Shown piece by piece: positions 1 through 8,284 of a stretch of 64,000 nucleotides of DNA; the stretch's first letter is position 1; every line of letters starts with the position of its first letter. The DNA comes from Flammeovirgaceae bacterium UBA1842 (lineage in GTDB: Bacteria > Bacteroidota > Bacteroidia > Cytophagales > Cyclobacteriaceae): contig DDIU01000042.1 in assembly GCA_002338655.1 (NCBI GenBank), forward strand, positions 71,456 to 135,455, written 5' to 3'. Made by a program: the position numbers and the translations under genes. Under the pieces are notes generated by a model. The model had not been told where the DNA came from. It ran no database searches and saw nothing but the letters and a program-made list of their open reading frames with translations.

Positions 1-1840
1 TATCCTTTAATGAAAGATCATCGCCACTGTTGTTTAAAGAAGGGAAACTGGAAATGCCAATGACATCTCCAAAAGGCTCAAATAAAGTGACATTGGAAGA
101 AGAACACAGTATCACATAGCTGTCGGGCTGTAGAATAAAAGTTGCTAGGGTCACTGTAGAACTGGCATCAGAAAATGTCCAATCCTTCAGGTCAAATGTT
201 TTATTGCTGTTGTTATATAATTCTACAAATTCTGCATCGGGGAGACCTATTGTTGGAGAAGGTATGGACATTATCTCATTTATTATAATATCCCTTAGTT
301 CTACAGGAGGGTTTACTATCAAAATGAACTCTGCTGTATTATTGTCATCAATAGTATTCCCGGTACAATCATTTAAGGTTTCAGCAGTTACCGTATAGGT
401 TTGTGCTTCAATAATGGGGGAGTTAAGGCCTAATGTAATAATATTGTTAGATTGGTCAATGGTTGAAATGGTCAGGCTTGGGGTAATTGAAAAGTCTACA
501 AGATCAACTGTAGTACTATCCAGCGTTTCAGAAAAGTGCAGTTCCACTTGCATATTATTTATGATAATAGCTTCCAATAATGTTGGCAATGATGTTCCTG
601 TGGTAGGGTCATTTACGGAATTAATCTCTCCCGGTGTTCCTCCACTCGCCTCATTGGATGCAATCCAATTCTCACTGCCCCCGCATACATTATTGGGGTT
701 TATCAATTCCAATGAATAGCCACCACTCTGTTTATCTTCATCTTTGTACCAGCTACTGGAATAATTCACCTGATCAACTAGATTGCCAAGGTTATCCTTT
801 AATGAAAGTTCATCACCACTATTATTTAAAGAGGGAAAACTGGAAATGCCAATGACATCTCCATAAGGCTCAAATAAAGTGACATTGGAAGAAGAGCACA
901 GTATCACATAGCTGTCGGGCTGTAGAATAAAAGTTGCTAAGGTCACTGTAGAACTGGCATCAAAAAATGTCCAGTCCTTCAGGTCAAACGTTTTATTGCT
1001 GTTGTTATATAATTCTACAAATTCTGCATCGGGGAGACCTATTGTTGGAGAAGGTATGGACATAATCTCATTTATAATAATATCCCTTAGTTCTACAGGA
1101 GGGTTTACTATCAAAATGAACTCTGCTGTATTATTGTCATCAATAGTATTCCCGGTACAATCATTTAAGGTTTCAGCAGTAACCGTATAGGTTTGTGCTT
1201 CAATAATGGGGGTGTTAAGGCCTAATGTGATAATATTATTAGATTGATTAATGGTTGAAATGGTCAGGCTTGGGGTAATTGAAAAGTCTACAAGATCAAC
1301 TGTAGTACTATCCAGCGTTTCAGAAAAGTGCAGTTCTACTTGCAGATTATTTATAATAATAGCTTCCAATAATGTTGGCAATGATGTTCCTGTGGTAGGG
1401 TCATTGACGGAATTAATCTCTCCCGGTGTTCCTCCACTCACCTCATTGGAAGCAATCCAATTCTCACTGCCCCCGCATACATTATTGGGGTTTATCAATT
1501 CTAAAGAATAGCCCCCACTCTGCTTATCTTCATCTTTATACCAGCTACTGGAATAATTCACCTGATCAACTAGATTACCAAGGTTATCCTTTAATGAAAG
1601 ATCATCACCACTGTTGTTTAAAGAAGGGAAACTGGATATGCCAATGACATCTCCAAAAGGCTCAAATAAAGTGACATTGGAAGAAGAACACAGTATCACA
1701 TAGCTGTCGGGCTGTAGAATAAAAGTTGCTAGGGTCACCGTAAAACTGGCATCAGAAAATGTCCAGTCTTTCAGGTCAAACGTTTTATTGCTGTTGTTAT
1801 ATAATTCTACAAATTCTGCATCGGGGAGACCAATTGCAGG
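1..1840. repeat. 792-bp tandem repeat inside the lamin-tail gene
   Basis: Sequence recurs with a period of 792 bp (264 codons). For example, the segment at 204-398 reappears at 996-1190 and begins a third time at 1788. About 2.3 copies lie in the window; similarity stops near 1840, and the left end is cut by the window. Each unit encodes one lamin-tail domain plus one Ig-like domain. The copies differ only at scattered bases. Confidence 0.93.
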
Positions 1841-2848
1841 AGCTGGGTCTGCCATCAATTCATTGATAATAACATCACGTATTACGGGTACATCAGGGAC
1901 AAAAATGGTAAAATCGCTTGTCGTGGAAATCAATGTGTTTGCGTTGAGATCATCAATATTGTTTATGGTTAGGGTGTAATCACCATTGGCAAAATCATTA
2001 CTAAAAGTCAAAGTCACCTGATTGGCTGGGGATAGTACTGCGGCTTGTGGAGATCCTACACTGTTATTTAAAGAATAATTAGTTGTTGTCTCGGCAGAGC
2101 TTTGATCAAGGTCTTCACTAAAAGTAAGCAGTAATTGATTGCTACCTGAAACTTGTAACGTGTTCAAAGAGGGAGGAGTAGTATCCACACCAGTTTGCAT
2201 TACTGAAACGTCATCAAAGAAAAAGTCCTGATTTCTGGTAGATGTATGATAGACTTTAAAACCAAAGTTATTTCCGGTTGTAAATTCTGAATCATTGACA
2301 CTGCCAATTGTCGTAAAGCTTGTTCCTCCTGTTGGATCAGCTTCTATTGTCCAGGTGCCATCAGTGAGTCTGGTCACTTTTATATTGACATCTATACCAG
2401 AAGCCACAGAAGGATTTGCATCTAAAATCAAGGGTGTTCCCGATGAGGTTTTGTAAAAATCAATGCCGTCATCACTTCCTGTTTCACCCATTCGGATAAA
2501 ATAGCCTTCTGGGGCTGCGTTTAAATCCGGATTATTGCTCAAAAGAAAAACCTCTATCTTATTCGAGCTACTTGGCGCGGAAGCATACCTTGCTTTAAAC
2601 TGCCAGGTCACTTTAAAATTTGTTAAATCGGGTATGCCAGAAGTGGTGATGGATAATTGAGCTGTGGAAGTGGGTCCAAAGCTTTGCAGTTCGCCACTGT
2701 TTACCTGAAAATCTGCTCCATTACCAGACAAGTCAGAGCTTAACCATGGTGGGTTGTTGGTAAAATCCCCATCCTGAAAATCATCTGTTATCTGGGCATT
2801 GACAGTAAATAAGTAAATTGAAAATAGTATCGTTAGGAGTGATCTCAA
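1..2848 (-). CDS. Large secreted lamin-tail/Ig-like repeat protein (C-terminus beyond window)
   Basis: The frame stays open for 949 codons on the minus strand and runs off the left edge. No ATG fits. A TTG at 2848-2846 gives a good signal peptide (MRSLLTILFSIYLF, ending near VNAQ), with an in-frame stop ten codons upstream. After it come a concanavalin-like or lectin-like domain (about residues 22-215, WLSSDLSGNGADF onward), an SbsA-type Ig-like domain (about 215-320, beginning DTTPPSLNTLQV), then alternating lamin-tail domains (INELMADPAP...GLPDAEFVELYN) and Ig-like domains. LTD proteins in Bacteroidota are usually exported and cell-surface; a type IX sorting tail is expected at the unseen C-terminus. 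An adhesive or structural role is inference. The start codon is the least certain part. Confidence 0.85.
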   Translation of the reverse strand, partial: MRSLLTILFSIYLFTVNAQITDDFQDGDFTNNPPWLSSDLSGNGADFQVNSGELQSFGPTSTAQLSITTSGIPDLTNFKVTWQFKARYASAPSSSNKIEVFLLSNNPDLNAAPEGYFIRMGETGSDDGIDFYKTSSGTPLILDANPSVASGIDVNIKVTRLTDGTWTIEADPTGGTSFTTIGSVNDSEFTTGNNFGFKVYHTSTRNQDFFFDDVSVMQTGVDTTPPSLNTLQVSGSNQLLLTFSEDLDQSSAETTTNYSLNNSVGSPQAAVLSPANQVTLTFSNDFANGDYTLTINNIDDLNANTLISTTSDFTIFVPDVPVIRDVIINELMADPAPAIGLPDAEFVELYNNSNKTFDLKDWTFSDASFTVTLATFILQPDSYVILCSSSNVTLFEPFGDVIGISSFPSLNNSGDDLSLKDNLGNLVDQVNYSSSWYKDEDKQSGGYSLELINPNNVCGGSENWIASNEVSGGTPGEINSVNDPTTGTSLPTLLEAIIINNLQVELHFSETLDSTTVDLVDFSITPSLTISTINQSNNIITLGLNTPIIEAQTYTVTAETLNDCTGNTIDDNNTAEFILIVNPPVELRDIIINEIMSIPSPTIGLPDAEFVELYNNSNKTFDLKDWTFFDASSTVTLATFILQPDSYVILCSSSNVTLFEPYGDVIGISSFPSLNNSGDELSLKDNLGNLVDQVNYSSSWYKDEDKQSGGYSLELINPNNVCGGSENWIASNEASGGTPGEINSVNDPTTGTSLPTLLEAIIINNMQVELHFSETLDSTTVDLVDFSITPSLTISTIDQSNNIITLGLNSPIIEAQTYTVTAETLNDCTGNTIDDNNTAEFILIVNPPVELRDIIINEIMSIPSPTIGLPDAEFVELYNNSNKTFDLKDWTFSDASSTVTLATFILQPDSYVILCSSSNVTLFEPFGDVIGISSFPSLNNSGDDLSLKD

Positions 2849-2927
2849 CAGATAATGAAATTATAGCATAATAGTAAATATCAAAAATACTACTTTTACA
2901 ATTCCGATAATCATATATTAATAACAA

Positions 2928-3920
2928 ATGAAATTAGCAATAGTAGGCGCCACCGGATTAGTAGGTCAAGAAGTATTGAAAGTGCTGGAAGAGCATAATT
3001 TTAAATATGACCAGTTATTGTTGGTTGCCTCTGAAAGGTCTGTGGGAAAGCAGCTGGAGTATAAATCTGAACTGCATACTGTTATCAGCATGGAAGAAGC
3101 TGTAAAGCAGGCTCCCGATATCGCTATTTTCTCAGCTGGTGGATCTACTTCACTGGAGTGGGCACCTCGATTTGCTAAAGTAGGGACTATAGTGGTCGAT
3201 AACTCTTCAGCTTGGAGAATGAACCCCGCCCATAAGCTTATTGTGCCCGAGGTAAATGGTGAGGTGCTACGAATAGATGACCGCATTATTGCCAACCCTA
3301 ATTGCTCCACTATTCAAATGGTATTGGCACTGGCACCACTACATAAGAAATATAAAATAAAACGACTTGTTATTTCTACTTATCAGTCCGTAACGGGAAC
3401 TGGAAAAGCCGCTGTGACACAGTTAATGAATGAGCGAAATGGCGATGATGCTGGCAAGGTATATCCACACAAAATTGACATGAACGTGCTACCTCATATT
3501 GATTCATTTACAGACAATGGCTACACCAAGGAAGAAATGAAAATGGTCAATGAAACCCGTAAGATTCTTCAGGATGATACGATTGCCATAACGGCTACTG
3601 CCGTGCGTTTGCCGGTTATGGGTGGACATTCAGAATCCATTAATGTAGAATTCCACCATGATTATACCATTGATGAGGTACGATCCATTTTAGAAAAATC
3701 CCCAGGAATTATTGTTGAGGATGATGTGGCCAACAATAAATATCCTATGCCGCTTAACGCCCAAGGTAAAGATGAAGTATTTGTTGGCCGGTTGAGACGG
3801 GATGAGTCGCAGCCCAATACTTTGAATATGTGGATTGTTGCTGACAACCTGAGAAAGGGTGCTGCCACCAATGCAGTGCAAATAGCCCAGTTTATGACTG
3901 CCAACAATTTGGTGTATTGA
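2928..3920 (+). CDS. asd: Aspartate-semialdehyde dehydrogenase
   Basis: This cytoplasmic enzyme reduces aspartyl-4-phosphate to aspartate semialdehyde with NADPH, the branch point to lysine/diaminopimelate, threonine and methionine. The 330-residue protein has the N-terminal Rossmann motif GATGLVGQE (7-15), the catalytic cysteine in NPNCSTIQ (Cys126) and the active-site histidine in MGGHSESINVEF (His234). Length is normal for the family. The stop overlaps the next gene's TTG start in the sequence TTGA, so the two are probably co-transcribed. The surface-protein gene is divergent on the other side of a 79-bp gap. Confidence 0.97.
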   Translation: MKLAIVGATGLVGQEVLKVLEEHNFKYDQLLLVASERSVGKQLEYKSELHTVISMEEAVKQAPDIAIFSAGGSTSLEWAPRFAKVGTIVVDNSSAWRMNPAHKLIVPEVNGEVLRIDDRIIANPNCSTIQMVLALAPLHKKYKIKRLVISTYQSVTGTGKAAVTQLMNERNGDDAGKVYPHKIDMNVLPHIDSFTDNGYTKEEMKMVNETRKILQDDTIAITATAVRLPVMGGHSESINVEFHHDYTIDEVRSILEKSPGIIVEDDVANNKYPMPLNAQGKDEVFVGRLRRDESQPNTLNMWIVADNLRKGAATNAVQIAQFMTANNLVY

Positions 3921-5113
3921 TCGACAAACTACTTGATCCGGAAGTTCAAAAATTCATTCATGATAATGAGTCTGTTGACCCTTTTGAACTATCCATAAAA
4001 CATCAATCGTTTAAAGGAATTCCATTTAAATTTATTGCGGAGCAAATGATTTCGAGGAAACTCGCAAAATCAAAACTCCCTGAATGGTACGAAGCCAATG
4101 GAATCGTTTATCCTCCAAAGCTATCGATGGAGCAATGCTCATCGGATCTAGCGGCTTCTTATAAGGCTAGTTTGGTCAAAGGCAATTCCTTTATTGATCT
4201 GACGGGTGGTATGGGGGTAGACACCTTGGCCTTTTCTAAGCATTTTAAATCAGGCCATTATGTAGAGCGAAATCCAGATTTAGCGGAACTAGCCCACCAC
4301 AACCTGACGGCACTCGGTGCTTCAAACCTGACATTTGAAAACAAGGAGGCTGGAACGTTCTTGGCCTCCGTTCAACAACCTGTTGATTTTATTTACATCG
4401 ATCCTGCCCGAAGGGGAACGAAAGACGAAAAGGTATTCCATTTCTCTGACTGCGAACCCAATATCATAGAGTTGCAACCCCTCTTACTTGAGAAGTCAAA
4501 TAAGATCATGGTGAAAGCCTCCCCTATGTTGGACATAGATTTATCCATTAAATCTTTGGCGGGAATTTATGAAGTGCATATTGTATCCATTAACAATGAA
4601 TGTAAAGAGGTACTTTATGTATTGGATTGTGAACAGCATGATAAAGTCAAAATTGTTACTGTAAATTTCCGTGCTACAGTGGCAGAATCCTTTGCATTCT
4701 ATAAAGAAGAAGAACAGAATGCTAAGGTCACGTTTAGCCCTCCATTGCGGTTTTTATACGAGCCAAATACTTCTATTCTGAAGGCAGGAGCGTTTAAGGT
4801 AATTGGTGAACATTTCAACATTAAAAAGCTGCATCGTCATGCGCATCTTTATACGAGCGAAACATTAGTAGAAAATTTTCCAGGCCGGGTGTTTGAAATC
4901 GAGCAGGCAATCCCCTATAATAAAAAGCTGGTTAAAAAGCTGATCCCAGAAGGTAAGGCCAATATAACTACCCGCAACTTTAAAGAAGAGGTCAGTCAAA
5001 TTAGAAAAAAGACTGGGCTGAAAGATGGTGGTTCTAAATACTTATTTGCCACCACGGGCATGGATGATAAGCCGATGATTATCATTACTAAAAAAGTGCG
5101 TGAAAATGAGTAA
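3917..5113 (+). CDS. Class I SAM methyltransferase with THUMP-like C-terminal domain (PG_1098 type)
   Basis: Predicted RNA methyltransferase-like protein of 398 residues. It shows SAM motif I DLTGGMGVDTLAF (about 94-106) and the motif-IV-like DPARRG (162-167). Basic N-terminal and C-terminal regions resemble the Bacteroidota PG_1098 family, which ends in a THUMP-like domain. The true substrate is unknown; nucleic-acid methylation is inferred from the fold. Start is TTG, overlapping the asd stop by 4 bp; no upstream in-frame ATG fits. The last 26 bp overlap the convergent small membrane-protein gene. Confidence 0.8.
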   Translation: MIDKLLDPEVQKFIHDNESVDPFELSIKHQSFKGIPFKFIAEQMISRKLAKSKLPEWYEANGIVYPPKLSMEQCSSDLAASYKASLVKGNSFIDLTGGMGVDTLAFSKHFKSGHYVERNPDLAELAHHNLTALGASNLTFENKEAGTFLASVQQPVDFIYIDPARRGTKDEKVFHFSDCEPNIIELQPLLLEKSNKIMVKASPMLDIDLSIKSLAGIYEVHIVSINNECKEVLYVLDCEQHDKVKIVTVNFRATVAESFAFYKEEEQNAKVTFSPPLRFLYEPNTSILKAGAFKVIGEHFNIKKLHRHAHLYTSETLVENFPGRVFEIEQAIPYNKKLVKKLIPEGKANITTRNFKEEVSQIRKKTGLKDGGSKYLFATTGMDDKPMIIITKKVRENE

Positions 5114-5288
5114 GGGCAATATTCAGCAAATAAAATAGGATAGCTGCGGCACCATATACCTTAATTACTTTTTTACGGTTTTGCCTGTCCTCCCACCATA
5201 GCATTACCCAAGGCCGATAAAGACCAATGACCAGAAAACAAAGGCTTAGATAAGTAACTGCTAATGAGATATCTGCATAAAACTGCAT
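5088..5288 (-). CDS. Small two-helix membrane protein, conserved hypothetical
   Basis: Sixty-six residues with two hydrophobic segments (about 8-30 and 47-60) separated by a charged loop, WWEDRQNRKK. I do not assign a function. It seems a real gene because a truncated second copy of its 5' half survives at 10002-10124 beyond the insertion, showing that it once lay divergent and 39 bp from the Crp/Fnr-type gene now at 10164. Its 3' end overlaps the convergent methyltransferase gene by 26 bp. Confidence 0.6.
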   Translation of the reverse strand: MQFYADISLAVTYLSLCFLVIGLYRPWVMLWWEDRQNRKKVIKVYGAAAILFYLLNIALTHFHALF

Positions 5289-5361
5289 TTTACTAAATTA
5301 CGTTGCAAAGAATAATCCATCATAGATATGCAAGATAAAATTTATACGGCATTAAAAAATA
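5179..5361. repeat. Left copy of 183-bp direct repeat flanking the peptide-export island
   Basis: Identical to 10015-10197 except one base (A at 5240, G at 10076). It contains the 5' part of the small membrane-protein gene, the 39-bp divergent promoter gap and the first 11 codons of the Crp/Fnr-type gene. Both copies lie in the same orientation, 4836 bp apart. Confidence 0.96.
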
Positions 5362-5375
5362 GAGTCCTGTTTTAA
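5328..5375 (+). pseudogene. Truncated 5' fragment of the Crp/Fnr-type regulator gene
   Basis: ATG followed by the same first 11 codons as the intact gene at 10164 (MQDKIYTALKN). The frame then leaves the duplicated segment and stops after four foreign codons (RVLF). This is the left-hand relic of the target gene created by the duplication, not a functional gene. Confidence 0.9.
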
Positions 5376-5717
5376 TCTTAACCTTATTCCCTCTTATCGT
5401 TTTCAAGATTCTTCACTTCGTAAGCACTCGTGTAATAAATTCTGCCTTTTTCAGTAATTTCTTGTTCTACCACTGCTAAATAGAGTTATCAGCATTTACA
5501 AAAAAGTGATTTTAAGGAGACGTGGTAGAATCATAATTTTGTGTTAATATAATTTTTATCTATTAATATAGTCAATCATAAAACTAACATGAATAATAAT
5601 AGAAGTATTATGTGTATTTATTTATTTATATCATCTTTCCATCGATTATCTGGCCAGAAAATCCGAGTGAACGACACAGCTCGATTAAATGTGTCAACCA
5701 TTTAAATTTTTATTGTT
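5376..5717. other. Gap upstream of the peptide gene, mostly non-coding
   Basis: No convincing gene. On the minus strand, 5485-5384 reads as a 33-codon open stretch ending in IYYTSAYEVKNLENDKRE and a stop, which looks like the tail of a real protein without its body; it may be a relic. A plus-strand frame at 5589-5705 (37 codons) has no clear features. The AT-rich stretch at about 5535-5600 probably holds the promoter for 5718, but I cannot assign exact elements. Confidence 0.4.
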
Positions 5718-5888
5718 ATGAAGAAATTAACAAATGACAAATTGGAGAAGATTGCGGGAGGTGTAAAACTTGCAGAATACTGTGGTACTTTGGGCATGAT
5801 TATGAATAATGGAGGAATCAGTGCAGCAGGTCTTACTGCCTGGGATGCAAATTGTGGTGGCACCTATGGTGATTTTCATTATTATTAG
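5718..5888 (+). CDS. Double-glycine leader peptide, bacteriocin-like precursor
   Basis: A 56-residue precursor. The leader MKKLTNDKLEKIAGG fits double-glycine leaders cleaved by C39 peptidase ABC transporters (hydrophobic positions then GG at 14-15). The predicted 41-residue core begins VKLAEYCGTLG, is glycine-rich, and has two cysteines (Cys22, Cys46) that could form one disulphide. It ends aromatic (FHYY). There is no YGNGV pediocin box and no obvious lanthipeptide enzyme nearby. It could be a class II-type bacteriocin or a signalling peptide. The export genes downstream support secretion, although the local transporter lacks its peptidase domain. Confidence 0.75.
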   Translation: MKKLTNDKLEKIAGGVKLAEYCGTLGMIMNNGGISAAGLTAWDANCGGTYGDFHYY

Positions 5889-5890
5889 TA

Positions 5891-5926
5891 AGTAAGGGGT
5901 ATTATGCCCCTTACTTTATTTTCTTT
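5891..5926 (+). terminator. Hairpin with T-rich tail after the peptide gene
   Basis: GTAAGGGG (5892-5899) pairs with CCCCTTAC (5907-5914) across a 7-nt loop, followed by a T-rich run. It starts 3 bp after the peptide stop and 45 bp before the next gene. This would let the peptide be made in excess over the downstream genes, a common arrangement for peptide precursors; that role is inferred. Confidence 0.7.
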
Positions 5927-5935
5927 TATATCAAC

Positions 5936-7228
5936 ATGATTATTTCTATGAAGTATTTATTCCTACTGCAATTAACCATTGCCTTTTTAGTATCTAATGG
6001 TCAATCCATCATACTTCAAGGCAAGGTACTTAATGATTCAGATTCTACCCCAGTAGCCTTTTGTAATATCTATATAAATCAGGGGAGCATTGGCACCCAC
6101 TCCAATGAATCAGGTGAATTTATTCTCAAAGTTCCAGAAAATGCATCTAATGATAGTTTGACTGTATCTTCCATTGGGTACGGCAATTATAGTCAGCGGA
6201 TTTCAGATTTAGATACTAAAACAAACCTGATTATCAAGCTCAAGCAATACACTATGTTATTGGAGGAAGTAACAATTATTGCATCGAAAGACACACTTGC
6301 TGCTATAATAAAAAAAGCAATAAGTAAAATACCTCAAAACTACCCCCGAAAAACATTTTACCTTGACGGGTTTTACAGAGAGCTCGTATTAAGGGATTCT
6401 ACCTATGTCAGACTACTCGAAGCTGCAATTGGCATCCAAGACAAAGGGTTTGACCGTACTGTAGACCAACTAAGAACACGAGTGCTCGCTATTAGAAAAA
6501 GTGAAGATTTTGTAAATTATTCTCTTTATTCTAAAATGCATGACTTGATTTATGGGGAGAGAAACAATCTCTATGAAACTTTTAAGTTTGATAAGATTCG
6601 AGGTTACAACGTTGAGGGGTTTCGCTTTTTAGAAAGTCTATTGGTAAAACCTTTTGATTTTGAGCTGGATACCATCCAATACTTAGATGATGAAGAAATA
6701 TATGTTATAAATTATCAATCCATTAACAAAGGAAGTCTTCAAGAAATTGGTAAAATATTTATAAATGCTGTAGATAATGGCATCATGCGATTCGAATATC
6801 AATATAAACAAGTAAATAAGGCACTAGTAGAAGGTGAACCCATTTTAACGGCCTACGGAACTAACATTATAAAAAGTGCAATCGTGCAATATCGAAAAAT
6901 TGAAGATAAATATTATCTCAATTTCATCCAGTGGATCGCTCCCTTTTGGAAAGCTTGGGAAGCAAGTAATGAAAAAGATGAAAGAGCCCTGCAATTTTAT
7001 AATTGTTCCTTTTATGTGAATGCTGTGTACACTAAGAAGAAAGATTTTGACCGAATCAAAAATAGGGATGCCCAATCAAAAGAAATAGACCTCTATGGTC
7101 AGGAACATGATTATGACCCTGATTTTTGGAATGACTTCAATGTGGTACTGATAAACCCTCTTTATAAAAAGGCCAAGTCTGACCTTGAAAAAGAAAAAAA
7201 GTTAGAAGGACAATTTGATGAAAACTAA
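5936..7228 (+). CDS. Exported protein with carboxypeptidase-regulatory-like (CarboxypepD_reg) N-terminal domain
   Basis: 430 residues. The ATG at 5948 (MKYLFLLQLTIAFLVSNGQS) begins the signal peptide and may be the true start. Residues about 24-110 form a CarboxypepD_reg-like beta-sandwich (LQGKVLNDSDSTPVAFCNIY ... LEEVTI), as found at the N-terminus of TonB-dependent receptors and DUF5686-type proteins in Bacteroidota. The remaining 300 residues (YPRKTFYLDGFYREL ...) resemble soluble proteins of that kind, with no beta-barrel signature. Probably periplasmic or outer-membrane-associated. Its role in peptide export or self-protection is unknown; only location and the 14-bp overlap with the next gene link it to the island. 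Confidence 0.65.
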   Translation: MIISMKYLFLLQLTIAFLVSNGQSIILQGKVLNDSDSTPVAFCNIYINQGSIGTHSNESGEFILKVPENASNDSLTVSSIGYGNYSQRISDLDTKTNLIIKLKQYTMLLEEVTIIASKDTLAAIIKKAISKIPQNYPRKTFYLDGFYRELVLRDSTYVRLLEAAIGIQDKGFDRTVDQLRTRVLAIRKSEDFVNYSLYSKMHDLIYGERNNLYETFKFDKIRGYNVEGFRFLESLLVKPFDFELDTIQYLDDEEIYVINYQSINKGSLQEIGKIFINAVDNGIMRFEYQYKQVNKALVEGEPILTAYGTNIIKSAIVQYRKIEDKYYLNFIQWIAPFWKAWEASNEKDERALQFYNCSFYVNAVYTKKKDFDRIKNRDAQSKEIDLYGQEHDYDPDFWNDFNVVLINPLYKKAKSDLEKEKKLEGQFDEN

Positions 7229-7853
7229 AATTCAACAATTAACGAAAGCACTATCAGACTATGATTCAAAAGCATTATTCGCTGTTATAGTACTGTTCAG
7301 TATTCTGGTTGATTATTTGGCCATACTGTATCCAGTTAATGATGAAGTTTCTCTAATAGGACTCATCTTTAATATTGAAAACAGTTCTCCTTTCCTTTTA
7401 GCTATCAATGGAGTGTTCACCGTACTGTTTTATGCAATGAAGTTTCTTATCATTTCAGAGTCAATCAGGGTGGTGGGCAGTTTCTTTAAAATAGAAATAA
7501 ATCGCAAGTTTATTCTGAACCTTGTGATATTAGCCGAATGCGTTTACATTCTAGCCAAGGTGTTAGAACTGGCAACTGGTAATCTACTCATTGGCACAGA
7601 TTTGACTAATTACCAAATATTATCACTCAATGCCCTATTAGGCTCTGAAAATTATCACTCCTCAACAACGTTTCTCTTAAACCAAATAAACGTTTTCCCT
7701 TTTATGTATGCCTTTTTTATAGGTTTCTTCCTTATGTCTGTCTATAAATTATCAAAGCCTAAAGCCGTGAAAATTATTTCCTTTTCCTATGGGGTACTCT
7801 TTATTGTTTATGTCTTGATTCGCTATATCCCTATATCTTATTTACCACAATGA
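7215..7853 (+). CDS. Polytopic membrane protein, possible immunity or accessory factor
   Basis: 212 residues with about five or six hydrophobic segments (for example LFAVIVLFSILVDYLAILY, FILNLVILAECVYILAKV, FMYAFFIGFFLM). It overlaps the preceding gene by 14 bp and the next by 4 bp, so translation is probably coupled. The pattern AMKFLIISES ... NLVILAECVY recurs in the following gene (PIKFMLTSLV ... KIVLIAESIF), so the two are paralogues. Paired small membrane proteins next to a peptide exporter may confer immunity; this is inferred from context only. I do not recognise a named family with confidence. Confidence 0.6.
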   Translation: MMKTKIQQLTKALSDYDSKALFAVIVLFSILVDYLAILYPVNDEVSLIGLIFNIENSSPFLLAINGVFTVLFYAMKFLIISESIRVVGSFFKIEINRKFILNLVILAECVYILAKVLELATGNLLIGTDLTNYQILSLNALLGSENYHSSTTFLLNQINVFPFMYAFFIGFFLMSVYKLSKPKAVKIISFSYGVLFIVYVLIRYIPISYLPQ

Positions 7854-8284
7854 AGTCTACAGTATTAACACATAATAGCTTCCTGAATTTCATACAATCA
7901 ATTGATGCTAGATTATTTTTTCTTTTAATAATTCTTGTTCAGTTTTTAGTTATTTATATAAATACACAGTTTATTTTAGATGCGTCATTATATTATGAGT
8001 TCTATAGCGCAAAATATTCATTTGATCAAATTAGTAGGATGCTCGAAATTCAGGGAAATCTGGCGTGGGCGAATTATACATTCTGGCTGATCTATTACCC
8101 AATTAAGTTCATGCTAACTTCTCTTGTGCTACTGACAGGCTTTTATGTATATAATGTGCGTATACGTTTTTCTACTGTATTTAAGATAGTGCTTATTGCT
8201 GAATCTATTTTTAGCTGTGTTCCTTGGAGTAATTATTGCTGTTTTAAGTATCTCAACTGCTGTGTTCTCACAAAAATTGATTGA
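7850..8284 (+). pseudogene. Second membrane protein of the pair, truncated by deletion
   Basis: Residues 1 to about 120 form a membrane protein paralogous to its upstream neighbour, ending KIVLIAESIF. From about 8205 onward the frame reads SCVPWSNYCCFKYLNCC, which is only the out-of-frame shadow of the ABC transporter's first transmembrane helix. The real C-terminal part (roughly half, judged from the neighbour) is gone. The break coincides with the missing N-terminus of the ABC transporter, so a single deletion probably removed both. Confidence 0.75.

Noticed and set aside
204..1979. Several plus-strand open frames within the first 2 kb
   Set aside because: They recur with the 792-bp repeat and are shadows of the minus-strand lamin-tail gene, which carries the recognisable domains.
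5589..5705. 37-codon frame upstream of the peptide gene
   Set aside because: No signal, leader or conserved feature, and codon content looks random; treated as non-coding.
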